From CAZMVU01 sp964569295 (GTDB taxonomy: Bacteria; Hydrogenedentota; Hydrogenedentia; Hydrogenedentales; JAGMZX01): 10,750 nt of DNA. The notes under the pieces were generated by a model, which saw only the letters and a program-made list of their open reading frames with translations, had not been told where the DNA came from and ran no database searches. The translations under genes were made by a program, and so were the position numbers. The stretch is from the NCBI GenBank assembly GCA_964569295.1, contig CAZMVU010000172.1, positions 1 to 10,750 on the forward strand, written 5' to 3'. Below are positions 1-5,867 of the stretch, piece by piece (the stretch's first letter is position 1; each line of letters opens with the position of its first letter).

Positions 1-122
1 AAGCTCCAAATCCCAAGCCGTCCTGAACCACAAACCAACAACCGGGGAACACGCCTTTCGATCCTTGGGTTGCGGGCAACGCCCGCGTTAGCGTCTGAAA
101 GATCGAAACGGGCAATAGAAAA
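1..122. repeat. Palindrome-bearing sequence interrupting the SGNH gene
   Basis: This stretch replaces the expected continuation of the hydrolase gene. It contains nested inverted repeats: arms TTTCGATC (56-63) and GATCGAAA (101-108) enclose a perfect hairpin GCGGGC-AAC-GCCCGC (72-86). A further CCCAAG (12-17) pairs with CTTGGG (64-69). Such a layout fits a small REP- or MITE-like element or a structured intergenic repeat. Only one copy is visible here, so its repeat status and left boundary are unknown. Confidence 0.35.
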
Positions 123-425
123 CCAATTGAAATGGATCACGTCCCACGCGCCGTCTTGCAGCCATGCATCGATTTGCTCGAGGCCGCGACTGGTGGGTCC
201 ACCGTTTATGGGGATACGGTGTACGTTGGCCTTACCCGCGAGCAAGTCGCGCACGGCCAGGGTGTAGCCGATCGAGATCGAATCGCCGATGAGCAGCACC
301 CGGGGGAGGCCGGGATCATCCTCGACACTGGCAATCGCCGCGGGATCGGGCGCGGCCTGTGCGTGAGGAATGCTCACCAGCGCAAAGATGATAAGGGCAA
401 TGGATAGATAAAAGGGGCGCCGCAT
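1..425 (-). CDS. SGNH/GDSL-family hydrolase, N-terminal part, interrupted or cut by window edge
   Basis: The minus-strand frame starts at ATG 425 and stays open to the window edge. A good ribosome site, AGGAGG, lies about 10 bases upstream. Residues 1-25 form a Sec signal peptide (hydrophobic run near LSIALIIFALVS, then HAQA before the mature end), so the product is exported. Residues 43-52 (VLLIGDSISIGY) are SGNH block I with the catalytic GDS serine. The stretch DVIHFNW at residues 95-101 is typical of planctomycete-type SGNH esterases, where it normally continues as G-L-W/H-D-L. Here the similarity stops at base 123. The remaining codons (about 40) look unrelated and overlap a palindromic element. 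The gene is therefore either broken by an insertion or chimeric at this point. Family members are esterases or acetylhydrolases acting on carbohydrate or lipid esters; the substrate cannot be told. Family assignment is fairly sure; integrity is doubtful. Confidence 0.72.
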   Translation of the reverse strand, partial: MRRPFYLSIALIIFALVSIPHAQAAPDPAAIASVEDDPGLPRVLLIGDSISIGYTLAVRDLLAGKANVHRIPINGGPTSRGLEQIDAWLQDGAWDVIHFNWFSIARFDLSDANAGVARNPRIERRVPRLLVCGSGRLGIWS

Positions 426-888
426 GGGGATGATCCCTCCTCTGAAAAATAGAAGTGCCGTGTTTCAACCAGTATGGAGCGTGGGGCAGCGGTGGGGCAA
501 GGTCCACCAGACGGTGCTGGCAGATTGTCTGAAAGGCCCTGGCGCTGCCGCCACGATGCCAGGGTCACGGTATGGACGTGGTGACATCTTTTAGCGTTCC
601 GCGCGGGGCTGGGGCGCCTTGGCCCACTTCTTCTGAGGGGGAGATGGTTTCGACCTGCTGGCCGGTGGCGGCACATGCGTTCAATTGGATGGCCTGTTGC
701 AGGAGGCTCGGGCACTCTTGACCGTAGCCCAAGGTCTCCACTCCCAGTGCTGCCGCGGCAATTTCAAAGGCGAAAAATGGTCGGCATGCACGGCTTCGGA
801 TAGCGCTGGGATCCATTGTGGGATCAGGCACGAAAATTATTTCCGATGCATTCTTGCATGAAACAACGAAAACCGGCCCAGCCGGACC
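426..888. other. Intergenic stretch with one doubtful small ORF
   Basis: This gap between two minus-strand genes holds one ORF worth noting, 565-831 minus (88 codons, GTG start). It has a weak ribosome site (GGAAAT about 8 bases upstream), no recognisable domain and only moderate third-position GC. It contains a hydrophobic, alanine-rich stretch (around FFAFEIAAAALGVETLGYG) and three cysteines. It could be a small gene, a gene remnant or chance. No RNA gene is seen. The ribosome binding site of the SGNH gene lies at the left end (about 436-441). Confidence 0.3.
869..887 (-). terminator. Intrinsic terminator after the SPASM protein gene
   Basis: Read on the minus strand, CCGGC-TGG-GCCGG followed by TTTT forms a short GC-rich hairpin with a U-run. 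It begins within a few bases of the stop codon at 889-891. The stem is only 5 bp, so termination may be partial. Confidence 0.55.
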
Positions 889-1653
889 CTAGCTTTCTTC
901 ATCGTCGAGGATGGGCGGGCAGCCGTCGCAGCCGTGTTCTATAAAGGGTACGTCTTGCGGCACACTGCTCGGCCGCTTCGGGTCGGCCACGACATCCTTG
1001 AAGGTACGTTCGCACACATGGCCCACGTGGAAGTTCTCGTTGTCTTTGACATACTTGCACGTGTACATGGTGCCGTGCCGGTCGACAAACAACATCTTGC
1101 GGGGCAGTTCGCAGCAGGGTTCCGGATTGGCGCGTGTTCCCCGCGGGTCGGCCGGGGCGACGCGGATGCCCTTGGTCTCGAGGTGGCGCACATGATCGAG
1201 GTTGTCGCGCGGGCTGTACAACCGCAGCTTTTCGCAGTCGAGCTGCAGCAGCGCTTCCACCTCTTCGTTCGTGAACGAGGTCTGCTCCGTGTGAATGCCG
1301 ACTGTAATACCGTAGGCCTCCTGGGCCCAGCCAGCTACCTTGATGACTGAGGGATTCGCGCTCAACGGCCCCTCGAGGCTGAATACGATAAAGGTCAGGC
1401 CCAGCGAGGCGGCTTCATCCACCACGTTCATCCAGCCATCCGCATCCAGGCTCTCCCCGTCATCCGCCCGAAAGGCCGCCCAGAGATATTTCACGGCTTC
1501 CTGCGATACTGCGCGGCAGGATTCACTCTCCCGGCAGCGGCGCAGGGTGGAAGTCACCCGGCGCGGAAGGTGGAATAGCTTTTTTCCCTCCTTCGTCTTG
1601 AAGACAGCGGCTTCTTCTTCTTGCCTGTGTACGGCGTGCTCTTTACTGCTCAT
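889..1653 (-). CDS. Degenerate radical-SAM-like protein with SPASM-type C-terminal cysteines
   Basis: The 254-aa protein starts at ATG 1653, with a purine-rich ribosome site (GAGGTAAAGGG) just upstream. Residues about 70-165 resemble the central part of a radical-SAM TIM barrel. The helix DGWMNVVDEAASLGL is followed by strand FIVFSLEGPLS (89-98), at the position of the usual FSGGEPL, and then by GITVGIHTEQT-SFTNEE, at the position of the 'TNG' strand. The C-terminal part has SPASM-style cysteines: C180/C181, C199 in GTMYTCKY, C214, and C242/C245 in GCDGCPP. The radical-SAM CxxxCxxC cluster motif is absent. Only C40 and C46 (spacing C-X5-C) occur in the expected region, and GGEP has become SLEGP. 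SAM chemistry is therefore unlikely; it may be a paralogue that kept an auxiliary Fe-S site. Charged N- and C-termini and no signal peptide suggest a cytosolic protein. No function is assigned. It has its own promoter and terminator and appears monocistronic. Confidence 0.75.
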   Translation of the reverse strand: MSSKEHAVHRQEEEAAVFKTKEGKKLFHLPRRVTSTLRRCRESESCRAVSQEAVKYLWAAFRADDGESLDADGWMNVVDEAASLGLTFIVFSLEGPLSANPSVIKVAGWAQEAYGITVGIHTEQTSFTNEEVEALLQLDCEKLRLYSPRDNLDHVRHLETKGIRVAPADPRGTRANPEPCCELPRKMLFVDRHGTMYTCKYVKDNENFHVGHVCERTFKDVVADPKRPSSVPQDVPFIEHGCDGCPPILDDEES

Positions 1654-1700
1654 CCCTTTACCTCGCGCAGACCCCAGCGCATAGATTTTCGAGTTTCCAG

Positions 1701-1729
1701 ATTGTAGTGCATTTTGTTACGCATATCAA
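1701..1729 (-). promoter_or_regulatory. Sigma70-type promoter for the SPASM protein gene
   Basis: On the minus strand, TTGATA (1724-1729) and TACAAT (1701-1706) are separated by exactly 17 bases. Each matches the consensus hexamer at 5 of 6 positions. The predicted start, near 1694, gives a leader of about 40 bases before ATG 1653. This argues against the long minus-strand ORF 1650-2120 being an upstream cistron. Confidence 0.65.
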
Positions 1730-2140
1730 ACGCTTGAGACGTGCTCATCTGTTCCCGCAGCACGGCAGAATCTGACGGTGCCCCATTCTCCACTGCCGCG
1801 CAGTGACCCGCGTTTACGGACCACCTAAACAAAGAAAACAAGTATAGCCCTGGAATCATTCCTTCTGAAAGCAGCCTTGTGCAGGAGGCCAGTGCGGCGC
1901 GTACCAAGCCGATTGGAAGAAGACGCTGAGGCGCCTTCTTGTGCTCCTTTGTAAGGCTGCCCAAGTAATCGCGGCGGGCGTTTCGAATGTCCAGCACCCA
2001 AACGGTTTTTCTGGGCCTCGAGCTTTCCCGGCTGCCCAGTGCCTGATGGTTGCGTGTTTGGTGGCGGGTAAAGAGGGGGGCCGCGCGCGCCTGCCGGTGC
2101 GTACAAAGCAATGGATTCATTGCATTTCCGTCGCCGCAAG
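1730..2140. other. Intergenic stretch without a convincing gene
   Basis: Open frames here (for example 1650-2120 minus and 1825-2256 minus) give low-complexity, family-less translations and contradict the promoters found within or beside them. One hairpin is visible at 1917-1940: AAGAAG and CTTCTT arms around CGC-TGAG-GCG. It could be a weak terminator but has no clean U-run. No tRNA or known RNA was recognised. Confidence 0.5.
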
Positions 2141-2169
2141 TTGACTTTTCCCAAGGGCGATGTTACCAT
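2141..2169 (+). promoter_or_regulatory. Promoter of the 6S RNA gene
   Basis: TTGACT (2141-2146) and TACCAT (2164-2169) are 17 bases apart, matching consensus at 5/6 and 4/6 positions. Transcription would start near 2176. That is about 18 bases ahead of the inferred mature 6S 5' end, a layout also known for processed 6S precursors. Confidence 0.55.
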
Positions 2170-2193
2170 ACGGCCGACATGAAGTGAATCCGG

Positions 2194-2375
2194 ATTTCCC
2201 TGCGGTGTTCGTGTGGCGCAGAAGCTTTGTACCTTAATGTGGATATGGGAGTCCAAAATTTGCGTAGCCTACGGCACGCCTCCTCGAGGGGAAGTCGGAC
2301 GGCTACCGTGAGGACACCCACCTAGGAGGAACTAGGTCCATAAAGCTTCTCGCTCAGCGGCACAGGCGGGGAGTA
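2194..2375 (+). ncRNA. ssrS: 6S RNA
   Basis: 6S RNA binds housekeeping sigma70 RNA polymerase as an open-promoter mimic and lowers transcription in stationary phase. The 5' end ATTTCCCTGCGGTGTTCGTG parallels the E. coli 6S start (AUUUCUCUGAGAUGUUCGC). The 3' part CAGCGGCACAGGCGGGGAG parallels its GCGGCGGCAUCUCGGAGA. The segment GACACCCACCTAG-loop-CTAGGT (about 2314-2337) matches the conserved side hairpin position (CACAUUCACCUU in E. coli). Visible pairing is rod-like: closing stem around 2195-2207 with 2361-2374, AGAAGCTTT (2220-2228) with AAAGCTTCT (2342-2350), and apical GTAGCC (2264-2269) with GGCTAC (2301-2306). Length, about 180 nt, is typical. A promoter precedes it and an intrinsic terminator follows. 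Alignment was from memory, so the exact ends are approximate. Confidence 0.82.
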
Positions 2376-2380
2376 CTAGG

Positions 2381-2408
2381 AGCGGGGCCTAAGGCCCCGC
2401 TCACTTTT
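2381..2408 (+). terminator. Intrinsic terminator of the 6S RNA gene
   Basis: AGCGGGGCC (2381-2389) and GGCCCCGCT (2393-2401) form a perfect 9-bp stem with a TAA loop, followed by CACTTTT. It starts directly after the inferred 3' end of the 6S RNA and should separate it from the downstream pilus promoters. Confidence 0.8.
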
Positions 2409-2423
2409 GTCATATCTAATCTC

Positions 2424-2452
2424 TTGACAAAGCATCTAATGCTGCGTATAAT
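2424..2452 (+). promoter_or_regulatory. Perfect-consensus sigma70 promoter upstream of pilM
   Basis: TTGACA (2424-2429), a 17-base spacer and TATAAT (2447-2452) match the ideal housekeeping promoter at all positions. The start site should fall at about 2458-2460, on or beside ATG 2459. The transcript would be a leaderless 39-codon mRNA, a small RNA, or a 345-base pilM leader. No terminator is evident before pilM, so read-through into the pilus operon is possible. Confidence 0.7.
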
Positions 2453-2458
2453 GGAGAC

Positions 2459-2578
2459 ATGCCAAGTGAAGGTACAAACGGGGCGCGTCAAGTAATTACG
2501 CAGCCGAATGCCGCATACATGAGACGCCCTACTACCTGCGTTGCTTTTCGGCCGCCACCAGCAAGTATCGTAAGATAA
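2459..2578 (+). CDS. Possible leaderless 39-codon ORF (or start of a non-coding leader)
   Basis: The ORF begins with ATG at the position where transcription from the consensus promoter should start, so it would lack a ribosome binding site. The product, 39 residues starting MPSEGTNGARQV, has no recognised domain, membrane segment or known homologue. The same RNA could pair GGGC/GTC (around 2479-2489) with GAC/GCCC (around 2523-2529), so it may instead be a structured leader or small RNA. The coding call is weak. Confidence 0.15.
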   Translation: MPSEGTNGARQVITQPNAAYMRRPTTCVAFRPPPASIVR

Positions 2579-2620
2579 TGTGGCAACATGATTGCCGGGA
2601 ATGGCGGGCATGTGCGCAGT

Positions 2621-2684
2621 TTGACTTGGCGCTCATGGGGCGGTGTGATAAAGTATTGACAGATAATTAGATTTTTGCTAGCCT
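2621..2684 (+). promoter_or_regulatory. Two further candidate promoters before pilM
   Basis: TTGACT (2621-2626) with TGTGAT (2644-2649) has a 17-base spacer. TTGACA (2656-2661) with TAGCCT (2679-2684) also has a 17-base spacer, plus a TG one base before the -10 (extended -10 pattern). Their -10 boxes are weaker than the one at 2447. Either could drive pilMNOPQ with a leader of about 110-150 bases. The A/T-rich stretch between 2644 and 2680 stands out from the GC-rich surroundings. Confidence 0.4.
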
Positions 2685-2804
2685 GCATAGAAAGTGGGAG
2701 ATGATGTGGTTATGCAGGTGGGGTCAAGAAGGGTGCGATAATCTATTACAATGCAGCAAACGTAGCGGCCGGGATCGCCCCAGGCTGAAAACGGAGTAGC
2801 GTGC

Positions 2805-3989
2805 GTGCTTTTTACGAAGCCCAAAAAGGCCATTGGCATCGACATCGGCAACCACTCAGTGAAGACCGTGCAGATGTCGCGCTCGGGGGCGGGGCTTTGC
2901 GTAGACGAAGTGGGCTACGCGCTCGTGGACCGCAACCTGTACAACAACGACGCGGTCGGTGCGCTGTCCTCGGCAGTGCGCTTGGCGCTCGAGCCCCTCG
3001 CTTTCCAGAATTCGCTGCTCGTTGGGGCGTTGCCCGGCCAGACAGTGGTAGTGCGTTATCCGCGACTGCCCGATACGCCGCCCGACCAGTTGGATGCCGC
3101 TGTCCAGCGGGAGGCGGGCCAGAACATCCCTTACGACCTTTCCGAGGTATTTCTCGACAGCACCTGCCTCGCCGAGGTTGAAGAGGGGGGCAGCCGCCAG
3201 TTGAAGATGCTGCTCGTGGCCGCCAAGCACGAAGTCATCGACACGCGTGTCCAGGTGGCGCAGGCTGCGGAGATTCAATTCAGCGTTCTCACCGTCGACT
3301 CGCTCGCGTTGGCGGACGCTGCGGAAGTGAGCGGTATTCTCCGAGAAGGGGAGACGGTGGCGCTGGTGAACATCGGGCACTCTTCGGCGAGCATCCACTT
3401 TGTGAAAGACGGTATTTCAAATTTCATCCGGGATGTGAGCTGGGGCGCGCGCGAACTCGTTCAAGCGATCGTCAAAGACCGCCGTTGCTCGCCGGAAGAG
3501 GCCGAGAAGCTCTTGCAGGAAGCCGGTATCGAACCGCAAGAGGATGCACAGGCGCCGGCCCCGGCGCCGCCCGAAGCGGTTGAGTCGGGGGGGGGGTCGT
3601 TGCTCGATCCGCTCGAGGACGAATTCGGCGGTCTTGATGAAGCGCAATCGGCCACCACCACCACGGCCGCGCAACGTCCCCTGCCCGAAGTACTCAACGT
3701 CGCGCTCGGGCGCATGGTCTCCGAGATTCGCCGTTCCTTCGATTATTATGAGCACCAGCTTTACGAACAGCCCGTGAACCGCCTCATTCTCAGCGGCGGC
3801 GTAGCGCATATCCCGATTGTCGGGGAAACGCTCATGGACGAATTGGATGTCGAAAGTGTGGAGGTGGCCAACCCGCTTGCCGGGCCGCTCATCGTGGCCG
3901 ATGCATACCTGACCGGCCCCATGCGCGAGCACCCGGCGCAGTACATGGTGGCCTTGGGCTTGGGAGCACGGGGGATGGCAGAGCTATGA
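2805..3989 (+). CDS. pilM: Type IV pilus assembly protein PilM
   Basis: PilM is a cytoplasmic actin/FtsA-like protein that binds the N-terminal tail of PilN and links the inner-membrane alignment complex to the pilus motor. The GTG start at 2805 is preceded by GGAG at a 9-base spacing. The ATP-binding actin-fold motifs are present: GIDIGNHSVK (11-20, phosphate 1), VNIGHSSASI (188-197, phosphate 2) and LILSGGVAHI (327-336, adenosine). The end YMVALGLGAR (380-389) is typical of the family. At 394 aa it is about 40 residues longer than usual. The excess is a proline/alanine- and acid-rich insert at about 244-290 (APAPAPPEAVE, GGGS, DEFGG, ATTTTAA). Inside it, bases 3587-3596 form a run of ten G encoding Gly262-264; gain or loss of one G would truncate the protein. 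It overlaps pilN by 4 bases (ATGA). Confidence 0.93.
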   Translation: MLFTKPKKAIGIDIGNHSVKTVQMSRSGAGLCVDEVGYALVDRNLYNNDAVGALSSAVRLALEPLAFQNSLLVGALPGQTVVVRYPRLPDTPPDQLDAAVQREAGQNIPYDLSEVFLDSTCLAEVEEGGSRQLKMLLVAAKHEVIDTRVQVAQAAEIQFSVLTVDSLALADAAEVSGILREGETVALVNIGHSSASIHFVKDGISNFIRDVSWGARELVQAIVKDRRCSPEEAEKLLQEAGIEPQEDAQAPAPAPPEAVESGGGSLLDPLEDEFGGLDEAQSATTTTAAQRPLPEVLNVALGRMVSEIRRSFDYYEHQLYEQPVNRLILSGGVAHIPIVGETLMDELDVESVEVANPLAGPLIVADAYLTGPMREHPAQYMVALGLGARGMAEL

Positions 3990-4705
3990 TTATCGTAAAC
4001 CTGCTGCCCCATGCCCTGCGCCCGGTGGAGCGCAGCCCACTCCCGCATGCGTTGAGCATTATCGCGCTTGCGGCGGCCGTTGCCGCGATGGGCTACCTTT
4101 TTCTTGACCAGCGCCAGGCCATCGCCAGCCGCAATGACCACCTGACGGGCATCCAACAGGAACTCCAACGCCTCGAGGGCGTCATTGCGGACTACGAGCG
4201 CCTGAAAGACGAGGAACAGCGCCTGCAGGCGAAGGTCGAGGTTATCGAGGACATCCTCCAGAACCGGATTATATGGTCCGAGGTATTGGCGCACCTGCTC
4301 GAGTTGACGCCGGATAATTTCTGGTATGAGCGCATCTGGGTATCCCTCGAGGAGCAGACTCTGCGCCAAGTGGTAACGGATGAAGAGGGCAACACCGTCA
4401 TCGACGAGCGCACCCAACGGCCGGAGGTCGAGATTATCCGTACCAAGGAACACCGGCTCAATCTGCGCGGCTACGTCAAAGAAACTGAAGAAGGGCGCTA
4501 CAGCGTCAGCCCGCTCATTCTACAAACCCAGCTCGACCCCGTCTTCGCGGATATGTTCCCGTACGAGAGCCTCACGATGGACGACATGGAGTACAACGGA
4601 TATCCCGTGCGGCAGTTCACCCTGCAATACAGTATCCGGTCTGGAGAGGATGGCGAGTCGGAGTCCGGTAGTGAGCTGGACACGAACCAGGAGGAAGCTT
4701 CCTGA
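3986..4705 (+). CDS. pilN: Type IV pilus assembly protein PilN
   Basis: PilN is a bitopic inner-membrane protein that pairs with PilO in the periplasm and holds PilM by its short cytoplasmic tail. The tail IVNLLPH (residues 3-9) carries the conserved NLLP PilM-binding motif. One membrane helix follows at about 22-40 (ALSIIALAAAVAAMGYLFL), then a coiled coil at about 41-92 rich in Q/E/R heptads, then a ferredoxin-like periplasmic domain. The protein is 239 aa, somewhat longer than many PilN (about 180-200). The excess is in the loop near 122-165 (TDEEGNTVIDERTQ) and an acidic serine-rich C-terminus. Its ATG overlaps the end of pilM, and its stop overlaps pilO by 1 base (TGATG), so translation is probably coupled. 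Confidence 0.92.
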   Translation: MIIVNLLPHALRPVERSPLPHALSIIALAAAVAAMGYLFLDQRQAIASRNDHLTGIQQELQRLEGVIADYERLKDEEQRLQAKVEVIEDILQNRIIWSEVLAHLLELTPDNFWYERIWVSLEEQTLRQVVTDEEGNTVIDERTQRPEVEIIRTKEHRLNLRGYVKETEEGRYSVSPLILQTQLDPVFADMFPYESLTMDDMEYNGYPVRQFTLQYSIRSGEDGESESGSELDTNQEEAS

Positions 4706-5295
4706 TGCTCGCGTTCTTCAGAGGCGCCGTCACGCCGAAAGACTGGCTTTTTGTCGCCGTTATCGTGGCTATCATTGCTGTGCTTGGCGTGGCCTTCTAC
4801 ATGCTTGTGTACCGGGCACAGGAGGAGACCATGGCCGAGCTGGACAAACAGCTTGCGGCTGAAGAACGCCGTTTGCAGACGGCGCGCCACAACGCGGAAA
4901 ACATCGAGCAGTTGCGCGAATTGTCAGACTATGCGGATCAATTGAGCCAGCAACTGGAGGATCGCCTGCCCGATGAGCAGGAGTTTCTTACATTCCTGAC
5001 CACGCTCGAGGAAATCGGCAACAACCACGATCTCGCGCTCAAGTTCGATCCGGGCGATCCCGAGCGCGATGTGGACAAGATTACCTCGCCCTACACGGTC
5101 ACCGCGCGTGGCCAGTTCCATATGATTTTGCGTTTTATCAACGATCTCGAGCGCTATGAACGCTACGTGCGCGTGGACGATATCGACATCGAGTATCAGG
5201 AGGCGGGAATTAGCCAGGCCGAGTTCGTGGTAAACACGTTCCGATTCCTCGAAGAAACGCGCCGCACGCAAACCGCCAAGGCAGGCACACCGTGA
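4705..5295 (+). CDS. pilO: Type IV pilus assembly protein PilO
   Basis: PilO is the partner of PilN in the inner-membrane alignment subcomplex and has the same architecture. It has a short cytoplasmic N-terminus, a single membrane helix at about 13-35 (KDWLFVAVIVAIIAVLGVAF), a coiled coil at about 37-92 and a small periplasmic ferredoxin-like domain from about 95 (EFLTFLTTLEEIGNNHDL; FINDLERYERYVRVDDIDI; FVVNTFRF). Length, 196 aa, is normal. The gene position between pilN and pilP and the overlaps on both sides (1 base with pilN, 4 bases GTGA with pilP) support the assignment more than sequence identity, which is low across this family. GGAGG, about 10 bases before the ATG and inside the end of pilN, serves as ribosome site. 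Confidence 0.9.
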   Translation: MLAFFRGAVTPKDWLFVAVIVAIIAVLGVAFYMLVYRAQEETMAELDKQLAAEERRLQTARHNAENIEQLRELSDYADQLSQQLEDRLPDEQEFLTFLTTLEEIGNNHDLALKFDPGDPERDVDKITSPYTVTARGQFHMILRFINDLERYERYVRVDDIDIEYQEAGISQAEFVVNTFRFLEETRRTQTAKAGTP

Positions 5296-5861
5296 ACGAG
5301 CAAAAAAAACAGATAATTGTGCTCGCCGTTTTCGGGGCGATCCTGATAGGCGTCATCGTTTTTCAAGTGGTCCGTATGCGCACGCCCCCGGCTGTCCCGG
5401 AAACGCCAGCGGCGGAGAGCCCGGCGCCCAGGGCGCCGGCCGCGGACACGCCGCCCGATTCGAGAGCCGGCGCCCAGCGTCCTTCGGACGGGGAAGAAGA
5501 TTACCGCCCCATGGACCCGGATGCGCTCGACCAACTCATCTCGCGGATCCAGCGGGTCAGTTTCCGCTACCCCGAATCACCCGGCCGGGACCCGATGGCG
5601 CCCCTCGTTCGCGACGAAATGATGCGGCCCGGCGGCCCGGGGACAGACCGTACAGCGGCGGCACTGCCAGTTATCAGTCCCACGAACAAGGTTGTGAGTG
5701 GCATTATAGGCAACGAGAATGCGCGCTACGCTATCGTCGACGATCAACCGGTATATCCCGGGTACGTGTATCCCGATGGCGTACAAGTAGAGCGAATAGA
5801 AGCAGACAAAGTTATCTTCCGCTACGAAGACAAGCTGATTCCCGTGCCACTAAAGGAGTAG
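5292..5861 (+). CDS. pilP: Type IV pilus assembly protein PilP
   Basis: PilP bridges the PilN/PilO pair to the N-terminal periplasmic domains of the secretin PilQ. The GTG start overlaps the pilO stop (GTGA). Residues 7-28 (QIIVLAVFGAILIGVIVFQVV) form a membrane helix. A proline/alanine-rich linker follows (31-70), then RDPM (99-102), the usual entry motif of the PilP domain. The beta-sandwich of the PilP/GspC HR type is at about 126-187 (SGIIGNENARYAIVDDQ; VYPGYVYPDGVQVERIEADKVIF). Proteobacterial PilP is a lipoprotein, but this 189-aa protein contains no cysteine, so it must be anchored by its N-terminal helix. Its last codons contain AAGGAG, the ribosome site of pilQ. Confidence 0.88.
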   Translation: MNEQKKQIIVLAVFGAILIGVIVFQVVRMRTPPAVPETPAAESPAPRAPAADTPPDSRAGAQRPSDGEEDYRPMDPDALDQLISRIQRVSFRYPESPGRDPMAPLVRDEMMRPGGPGTDRTAAALPVISPTNKVVSGIIGNENARYAIVDDQPVYPGYVYPDGVQVERIEADKVIFRYEDKLIPVPLKE

Positions 5862-5867
5862 CGAGCT

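Noticed and set aside
1965..2000. GTTTCGAAT-like sequence suggesting a tRNA T-loop
   Set aside because: Only a 4-bp arm forms with a wobble, and no acceptor, D or anticodon arm could be found around it.
1650..2120. 156-codon minus-strand ORF overlapping the start of the SPASM gene by ATGA
   Set aside because: A near-consensus promoter (1701-1729) lies inside it, its translation has no family character, and codon use is irregular. The ATGA overlap appears accidental.
2856..3932. Long minus-strand ORFs opposite pilM (2856-3398 and 3417-3932)
   Set aside because: They are shadows produced by the GC-rich codon pattern of pilM and show no homology features.
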